Source of the DNA: Lathyrus oleraceus
Taxonomy: Eukaryota > Streptophyta > Magnoliopsida > Fabales > Fabaceae
NCBI RefSeq assembly: GCF_024323335.1
Contig: NC_066584.1
Location: forward strand, 421,767,319 to 421,831,318
DNA length: 64,000 bases
Direction: 5' to 3'
Below the pieces are notes generated by a model. The model had not been told where the DNA came from. It searched no databases and was given only the letters and a program-made list of their open reading frames with translations. Positions 56,491-64,000 of this stretch are shown here, in pieces (positions within the stretch are counted from its first letter, which is position 1; each line of letters begins with the position of its first letter). The position numbers were made by a program, and so were the translations under genes.

Positions 56491-57544
56491 ATCCTGCTTC
56501 CCCTTTTGCAGAGTCTATCCTCGATATGTTCATCTTAACCGATGATGGATATTCTCTTTTCGGTATTCTATCCAGTAATTGATAGATGTAATTCCTATTT
56601 CTCCCCTCGGAGTCTATACTTGATATGTTCATCTTAACCGATGACAGATATTCTCTCTCCGGTATTCTATCTAGTAGCCGATAGATATAATTCCTACCCT
56701 TCTTTTTCAGACAGTTTATCCTTGATATGTTTACCCTAACCGGTAACGGATATTCTTCCTAATGTCCCCAGGTGAGTCTATCCTTGATATGTTCATCTTA
56801 ATTGATGCCGAATATTCTTCCCTTTGAGTGTATCCTTGGTATGTTCACCTTAGCCGGTGACAAATATTCTCTTTCTTTGTGGTCTTATGCCCAGTAACCG
56901 GTAGTTGTAAATCCTATTTGATTTGGTTCTTTCCTCAGCGAGTCATCCTTGATATGTTTACCCCAACCGGTAACGGATGTCCTCTCGGACAGATTTTTGT
57001 TATCTCCTTACACACTAATCGGTGGTGGATAATATACTTTTGTTACTCCTGTGTTGAAGATTATTTCTTCCCCAGTTAAGTATGAATGCGTATTTCCTCA
57101 GTGAGATCTGCTTTTCCAATTTGGTTCGAGTATTTCAGCTTTGATCTGATCTACCCATATTCCATGCAGGTGTTCATTTTATTCCCTGACTGAGTCTTTC
57201 CATTTATTTATTTTCGTGGAACCCCTGGAGTCCCCCAACAGTTTTAAAGTCGTAGCATGACCTACGCATGGACTTTTTATCCCCCAGAATCTCTGTCTCC
57301 CCAATGAGTTTTCCTTACGGAATGCATTATACTCCTGCGAACTTTCAGTCTCTCCGGATTCTTTTCCTTTGTGGAAACATTTCCCCATTGAGATTATTTT
57401 TAACATTCATATCATATGCATCATGAGGTCTCTTAGAGACAAAAATATGTTTCTATACGTTATTATTTAAGTCCATTCTACTGATTCGATACAAATATTT
57501 TAACCTTCACCTCCTCATCTAGAATGTCCTTAAATAGGGGCAGT
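56491..57544 (+). repeat. Fragment F: Ogre 3' UTR remnant
   Basis: This is plus-strand 3' UTR with six or so degenerate units around GATATGTTCATCTTAACCG (56523, 56622, 56724, 56786 and further), CAGTAACCGGTAG, CCCCAG motifs, the conserved pre-LTR block (CATGAGGTCTCTTAG, near 57423) and polypurine tract AAATAGGGGCAGT. Its left end is an abrupt junction with fragment E. No gene is seen. Confidence 0.8.
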
Positions 57545-59889
57545 TGTAAGACCCCAATTTTGACTCTAAGATCCCTCATGCTATCTCATCATATGCATTA
57601 GCATTGGATCACAACTTGGCATCCTCCTTACCCCTTATTCATTGGGTTTGCATTATGATGATCACCAAGCACATTTGATTGTATCATACTTCATTTTTCC
57701 TTGTTTACTAACCAAAATACCAAAAATATGTCATTATATAGTTTAACTCTTTTGTAGGTAGTGCACATGCTCACCAATGCTCTATCAAGCTCGTATCTAG
57801 GGTTTGAGACCCTTAATGCAAGGAGCTTAATCAAGAGTTGGTTTAATTTGTCTCTAAGTGTCATATATGAATCCCCATGATCTTCAAATGTTAATTTTTA
57901 TCAAGAAATCATCAAGAGTGTGAACCTTGTTTGCCTTGGAATCCCTAATTCACCAGGGTATCTTGTGTGACTTCTTCAACAAGTTTCTTCACCAATTGCT
58001 CAAATATTTCAACGGATACTTCACATTTATTAATCTTATGCATATATGATCCTCCATGAGTCCCAAAAGTCAATATAATATCAAGCTAGCAAGTTGGTTC
58101 ATGGTGGTTGACCAAAGGAATTTAACTTGTCAAAACTAGGGTTCCCTAGACCCTATCTCCTACATTTTGTATCATATGAAAATTATTCCAAGAGAAAAGT
58201 TACTCTAGATGACATTCCAAACAACTTTCATGTTTAGGTCAAGAGCTAGTTTTACTTAGAAAGTCAATTTTTATGGTGAAATATTATAGGTCATTTTGTC
58301 TAAACCCTATATTAGAGGTCAACTTCCAAAGATCATAACTTGCTCAAATTTTATGATATGAAACCCATTCAAATTCCATGATCAATTTCTTGATTTCTAC
58401 TTAAACTTTTATGTTTGGAGTAAGTGTAAATTCAACTTCAAAATGGATGTTCCAAGAGGAAACATTATAGGTTTTTTTGGGCTAATACCATTGAACAAGT
58501 GATTTTCCTCAACTTCTAAAATGCATAACTCCTTCATGCCAAATCCAAATGAGGTCCAATTTTTTACCAAATTTACAGGGTTTGAAATATCTACAACTTT
58601 GATGAATGAAAGTTTCTCATTTTAAACCCATAGAAAGAGTGATTCGTGGTGGAAGAAGTGAACATATGGCTTGGTACTTAGAATATTTTTTGATATGTTT
58701 GATTTTCCAAACTTCCACCTCAAAATTCATCTTGATCCATACTTCAAATGAAAAAGTGTTCAACAAGAAAGTTGCTTCTCGTAATCTAACCTTTCTAAAA
58801 AGTCAAATATCATATCATTTGGACAAAGTATGAGGAACTTGTGCACGACTTAAAGTTGAAGGACCATTTGGAAGATTTCAAGTTCCACTTTTCATACACG
58901 AGTGCATGGCTTCACAACATGATTTCAGAATGGCTGAGACTCATTTTTGGACCTAAGTGCATGACTTGATGGGCCTATCACACGCCCATGCAAGCATGCA
59001 AGAGATATTTTCAAATTTTTCCAAAAATGGAAGTGTGCAAATATCATTGACATTGGCCTACAAATAGAAGCTCTCTTGCTCAGAAATAAGGACCCCATGG
59101 CCCAACTTTGATTCAGCAACCCTAAACCCTCACCATTAAAGAGCCCATCCCTTTCCTAGATTCATTTCTACTTCATCAAGCATCTGAAGCAAGGCCAAGC
59201 ATAATTGAGAGCAAGATCGTGCCAATCTGAAGCTCCATTGAAGGTGAATTTCCATATTTTTCCACTCTTCGATTCGCTCTTCTTTCTCCACTATTATTGT
59301 TGATTCTTGGTTTCTTAAGTCCTACCAATTGAGGAAACAAGATTGAGTTGCTTAGAGGTCAAATCAAACCAACTCAGACCATGACCCTCAAAATTCAACT
59401 CCCAATATCTTCCTATATACTTGGAGTTAGACAAAATTGAGGTCATATCCAAGCTCTTGAGCATTTTTTCTTTAAATCCATGTCTTGCTTTTTCATTTTG
59501 GTAATGGTTGAAGATGGACTAGTCCGGTGAGGTCCACCGGAGAAGAAGACCAGAGCTCTGGCTCCGACGATGCGTTGGCAGGTCTCTGAACCACATGATC
59601 CATTCATTTTGTTTTAATCTTAGGCGTTGGTTTTAATTACCACATGTGCAGCGTAGTTGACTCAAGACCACATGGAACGCGTGCTAGGGACCATTTGATC
59701 TGCCACCTCAATTAATGAGGGAGATCAGATGGTCCACGTATTCTTGTAATTTCTTATTTTCATTTTAATTGCTTTAATTTCAGTAATTCATATTAATTTT
59801 AATACTGATCCAAACAATATGGGACCTTCACCGAAAAAATTAAAATATTTTTCTCTTCCAATTTCTAAATTAAAATTATTTTTTGGATA
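57545..59889 (+). repeat. Fragment F: LTR following that UTR (truncated or interrupted)
   Basis: It begins TGTAAGACCCCAATTTTG after the polypurine tract and follows the Ogre-C LTR plan (CTAGGGTTTGAGACC, CACCGGAGAAGAAG, CTCAATTAATGAG). It breaks off at 59889, where a new LTR start appears. No coding content was recognised. Confidence 0.82.
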
Positions 59890-60176
59890 TGTAAAACCCC
59901 AATTTTGGGCCTAAGGTCCCTCATGCAATTTCATCATATGCATTGGCATTGGGGTCATACCTTGGCATATCCCTTACCCCTCTTTCATTGGGTTTTCTTT
60001 GGGAGAGATCACCAAGCATTATGTGATTGTATCATACTTGTATATCATCATTTTTACTAACCAATATACCAAAAATATGTCTTTGCATTTGCCTAACCCT
60101 TTTGTAGGTAGGCCATGATCATCATTTATCTCTCAAGTCCACATCTAGGGTTTGAGACCCTCATAGATAAGAGCAC
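59890..60176 (+). repeat. Fragment G: second Ogre LTR start, 287 bp
   Basis: It starts TGTAAAACCCCAATTTTG and follows the same opening as the 57545 LTR (TTGGCAT, TCACCAAGCA, TAGGGTTTGAGACCCTCA). It is cut at 60176 by Ogre-H. GGATA (59885-59889) before it may be its target duplication. Confidence 0.78.
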
Positions 60177-62262
60177 TGTAGCGGGGTATTCGTTACCATT
60201 AGAGATATTGACTAAATCCAAGGTAAATTATACAAGTCGAGTCGCCACCGCACTTCTATTTATCCAAAGGAATGGTTAGAAAGCGAACAAAAACCTAAAA
60301 GTTTTATCGAATCAAAAACTAGTAAAAATGTCAGAGATCTGGGTAAGGGGGTTGGTTATGCAATGGGAAGGTATTAGGCACCCAAAGCATCCTAGGTACT
60401 CCTAGGGAGCCCTTTTCACATTTGTTGCAAAGGTTGTTGTTTTTTTTTTTGAAAATTTATTTGTGCAAACATGATTGAAGGGATGAGAAAAGCATGTTTA
60501 TCTAATGTACTACTTACTAAAAGAAGGGTCAAAAGAAAATGACTCGCAAGGACGTCGCATCCACTGCATACGTATCTCATATGAATTTGAGAATCAGAGT
60601 CTTCGTAGCTCGGGTACCTATGGGTTAAAGAGGAGTGTGCTCGCTAAGACATCGCGTCTTATGCCTACGTATCTCATATGGGATGAAAATCAGAGCAAAA
60701 CGTAGTTCGACCACCTATGGGGTAAGGGTTGTGTTTTGGGGTGAACGACGTTACTACGCAATCTACCGGATGCTCGACCTTTAGAGACTTACTCGCCTGT
60801 AGTAGAAGGAGATTACGTGTTCTTAGGAGAAGAAAAATCAATGAGTTTGGGGTGTTTAGGGATGCTCATGCAAAAAGGGCAGTCCTAGATGAAGGAACCG
60901 CGCTACCTTAAATGACATGCCACGAGAGGCTATACGAAACCTAAGAAAACGGTAACGTGCGGGAAAAGTAAAGGGATCGAGAGATCTACCGTACATATAA
61001 AGATCCGAAGTAACAACAATTAAAGAGATAAGAAACCCAAAGATCTCTCAAGCTAGCACCATCAAAGAAAGTGAGTCAGTACAGGTAATCGGAATAAACC
61101 TCCAGGTGGTATCCCATAAATAAAGTGGAACACCAGGCAAGCCATCTCTGCAAGAGTCATATGAGCCTTCACAAAACAAAACTCAACAAACAAGATAGGG
61201 TAATCAGAAGTTTCCCCCAAATCAAAATGTAACCACATGAATCATGCCATTAAAATTCACAAAAGCTCACAAAAAGCAACCAAGGGTAGGAGGCCTAAAC
61301 CTCTTGTCAAACACATGCATCAAAAGGGTATCAAATTCGCCCATAATACCTCATACATTCAGAGCATTCAAATTTAAAGCATAGAGTAATGGGGATAAGG
61401 GCAAACCTGATTGGAGAGACCGATGAAATTGAATGGCACGGTTGGTTTTGCAAAGCACTCTTAGGGTTTATATGAGAGGGAACTGATTCTTTGCCGATGA
61501 GTTCCCTTCAGTCTCTGGAGGTTGCTTTGAACTATGTCAGCTCTTCTCTCACTATCTTTTTCCCTGCCAGGGTAATAGGAATAGAATTCTGTTGTTTCAT
61601 TGAAACTCTGAATTTATAACCTGATTTTTGTGGACCTGTGGGCTCAAATGAGAGAGGCCCAAGTCCAAAAATTTTCTGTTATATTTTATTTATTTATTTA
61701 TTTATTTATTTTAATTTTTTTTTCTTTTTCGTATTTTTTTTTCATTTTTCGTTTTTGTTTTTTTTTAACCACGTGGGCTTCGCCTAGCGAGCATGACAGT
61801 TCAAGAAATTCCTCTGAGCGTAGGTGATTCTGGTGGTTTTTCTTGGGACTCGCTAGGCAATCCATTCTGCTCTCCTAGCGAGCATGACAGCTCATGAACA
61901 AACTTTTGCTCCTTCATGATTAACGTTTTGACTGACGAATAGACCCCATTTGAACCTGTTGGAAGTATCTCCAGCCATTCCCTTGTGTTGACTGATCATC
62001 TAAATAGAACCCACAAAGTGTCTTCGATGATACTCAAGCTTCAAACAAAAGATGTTAGTGACACATTTTTATGCTTTTGGCTAGTAAACAAAAGTAAGAG
62101 AAACAATGATGTATAATTCAAGCATGCTTGGTGATCTCAAACCAATCACAAGGAGTCCCACCCAAAGGCAAAGGGAACCAAGATGCTAAAGATCCTTGAG
62201 GCAATACAAATGCAATGCTATGATGCCATGAGGGATCTTAGGGTCAAAATTGGGGTCTTACA
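60177..62262 (-). repeat. Ogre-H 3' LTR, minus strand, 2086 bp, mosaic
   Basis: On the minus strand it runs from TGTAAGACCCCAATTTTG (62262) to ...ATACCCCGCTACA (60177). The LTR start (62041-62262) resembles Ogre-C. The middle (about 60940-62040) resembles Ogre-B, including CTAGCGAGCATGACAG. The part 60493-60900 matches the reverse complement of 8340-8530 in Ogre-A. The LTR end (60177-60490) resembles Ogre-C. AGCAC (60172-60176) would be one target-duplication copy. A (TTTA)n microsatellite lies near 61682-61710. Confidence 0.85.
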
Positions 62263-64000
62263 GATGCCCCTATTTAAGGTCATTCTAGCCGGAGAAGTGA
62301 AGGTTAAAATCTTCGTCTCGACGGGGTAGAATGGGCTTAAATAATAACAAAGAGATGAATTTTGGTCCCTAAGAGACCTCATGATGCAAATGTAGGTATG
62401 AAAAATGGTAGCACTCTGTGGAGATATGTGTCCACAAAAGCAAAGAAATCAGAAGCCACTGATAATCCATATGAGCAATTCAGTCCATGGGACCAAGACC
62501 CTGGGGACTCTCCTGGGGATAGAAAAGGGATAAAAATGCGCGAGCAGGTCACAACTCAAAGCGTGGGGAACATAATTCCAAAGGGAAAAGATCCAATGGA
62601 AAGACTCGAGCTGACTCGAAGATGCATGTATTGGGGAATATGTCAATACAACAAAAAACTATCCACAGCGGATACTTCGGATAAAATCCGGATGAAAACA
62701 ATCCACTAAGGGACTTCGCTGGGGATGTCCACAAGGACACTCCCGGGGAAGCAGTGGGACGAGGTATTACCGGTTACTGGGTAATAAGCTCAAGGAGACA
62801 TGTGATCTGAACGCCAGGTATGAGGGTGAGAGATACAACATGCTCATGAAGAGATGAATATCCAAGACCGGTATAAGGGTGAGAGATATCAAAACTTCAA
62901 AACGTCTGAGGAAAACCTAAAAGGTATACTTCAACTCAAGGATTCTGACTCCACAGGGGACAAAAAGTCATAATAGGGAGCAGAGAGGAAGGAACACCAG
63001 GGATACCGGTTACTGGGCATATAATAGGTGACCAACCAAGGCGTGAATTGGGGAATATTCCCAAAACACTCATCATCCAAAAGAGGGCTAAAATCAAACT
63101 CGATTACAGGATGGATATTCGACTCCACAAAGGGGATACAAATCTTACTCAATTGGGGAAGAACAAAAGGCGTTAGAACGTAGATAATATACTCGCATGG
63201 ACGATTATCCATAACCGGTTACTGAGTTAATAAAGGATAAATCAACCGAAAAGAAAAGGGATCGGGATACCGAAACTAGGTATATAATGATGACCAATTC
63301 AGGGGAGAAACAATTGTTACCAATAACAACAAGGTAGACGAGAGATGACCCACTGGGGATAAATTGCGTAATCAGGGCAATTATCCAAGAAGATGAGGGG
63401 ATATCATCACCGAATATTGGATGAAGATAACTGTCACCAATTAAAGATGAGCAAAAATAGTTACTCTGCAAAAAGGGAAGAAATTGGGTTTACAACTACC
63501 GGTATGAGGGTAGAGAAACACAGACTCCGCCGGGGATGATAATTACTAATTATTGAGCAATTATTCATTTACCACGGGGAAACAGGAAAAGAGTCTCAAG
63601 AGACCGATCTAGGATCAAACTAGATAGGCACACCAAATCAAGACTTGTCCCGGTGAGGATATAACTCAATGGGGAAAACCATCCCAGTATATGTGTTGGG
63701 AAGGAACAAAAATAATCAACACCCACGAGGATATAACCCGGTGGGGAATATGGAAGAAAGGATAGACGCTTTCTGCTTATGGAGCTGACTCTATATGGAG
63801 AGATCAGACACACACATCTGATCGGGGAAGTATATCACCAAATAGTAGGAGACAGCAAACAACGATATATGGCAAAGAATGCAACATGAATATCTGAATG
63901 TTATAATTATGCATGAATATGCGTGGTTTATGTATGATGTATGCTGACAGACATACATATCTAACACAACCAGGTCCAGGAATCAACCACCCGGTACTAC
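62263..64000 (-). other. Ogre-H 3' UTR, minus strand, running off the window
   Basis: This is the reverse complement of the same region as about 25010-26854 of Ogre-C: polypurine tract (GATGCCCCTATTTAAGG on the plus strand), conserved block with the GTCGAGACG core, and ACCGGTTACTGG repeats. At 63180-63215 only one arm of the 3' UTR hairpin remains. Integrase and the rest should lie to the right of 64000. The plus-strand frame 62362-62709 is antisense to this UTR and not gene-like. Confidence 0.85.

Noticed and set aside
62362..62709. 115-codon plus-strand frame
   Set aside because: It is antisense to the Ogre-H 3' UTR, which has homologous non-coding counterparts in Ogre-C and Ogre-D.

Overview
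The window is plant repeat DNA with no recognisable host gene. It is built from nested LTR retrotransposons of two lineages: Ty3/gypsy Tat/Ogre elements, with LTRs of 4-6 kb, an ORF1 upstream of gag, an extra RNase H and a putative intron between protease and reverse transcriptase, and one Ty1/copia SIRE/Maximus-type element with an env-like ORF. Giant Ogre elements beside Maximus/SIRE copia elements point to a legume, most likely of tribe Fabeae (Vicia, Pisum, Lathyrus, Lens). That placement is inference from element families. The species cannot be named from the sequence.

Layout, with labels used below. Ogre-A (plus): integrase end 1-1065, 3' UTR 1066-4412 with a higher-order minisatellite, LTR 4413 to about 8807. 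Ogre-B (minus): LTR fragment about 8808-10334. Copia-1 (plus): 10336-19614, with the last 318 bp of its 5' LTR, gag, broken pol, env-like region and a full 979-bp 3' LTR. Ogre-C (plus): 19615-30665 continuing at 55308-55833, with protease remnant, heavily mutated pol, 3' UTR and a 3' LTR split by Ogre-D. Ogre-D (plus): complete element 30666-55302 with 6060/6059-bp LTRs and a perfect 5-bp target duplication GCATG. Right flank: LTR and UTR scraps (E minus 55834-56490; F plus 56491-59889; G plus 59890-60176) and Ogre-H (minus), LTR 60177-62262 with internal region running off the right edge.

Insertion order read from the joins: Ogre-C inserted into an older minus-strand LTR (E); Copia-1 inserted into the protease region of Ogre-C; an Ogre end (B) lies inside the 5' LTR of Copia-1; Ogre-D inserted into the 3' LTR of Ogre-C. 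Ogre-D is clearly young: its LTRs differ at only about 25-30 sites by hand count.

The most interesting object is Ogre-D. It has intact ORF1 and gag-protease frames, but reverse transcriptase, both RNases H and most of integrase are gone, replaced by an A-rich scar. It looks like a recently mobilised, pol-less Ogre that must have used enzymes from elsewhere. Other notable signals are covarying hairpins repeated in Ogre 3' UTRs, paired CCC-GNRA-GGG mini-hairpins just after pol, a conserved LTR-end core holding a copy of the primer-binding-site motif, a putative pro/RT intron whose removal joins the two frames exactly, and mosaic and head-to-head LTRs.
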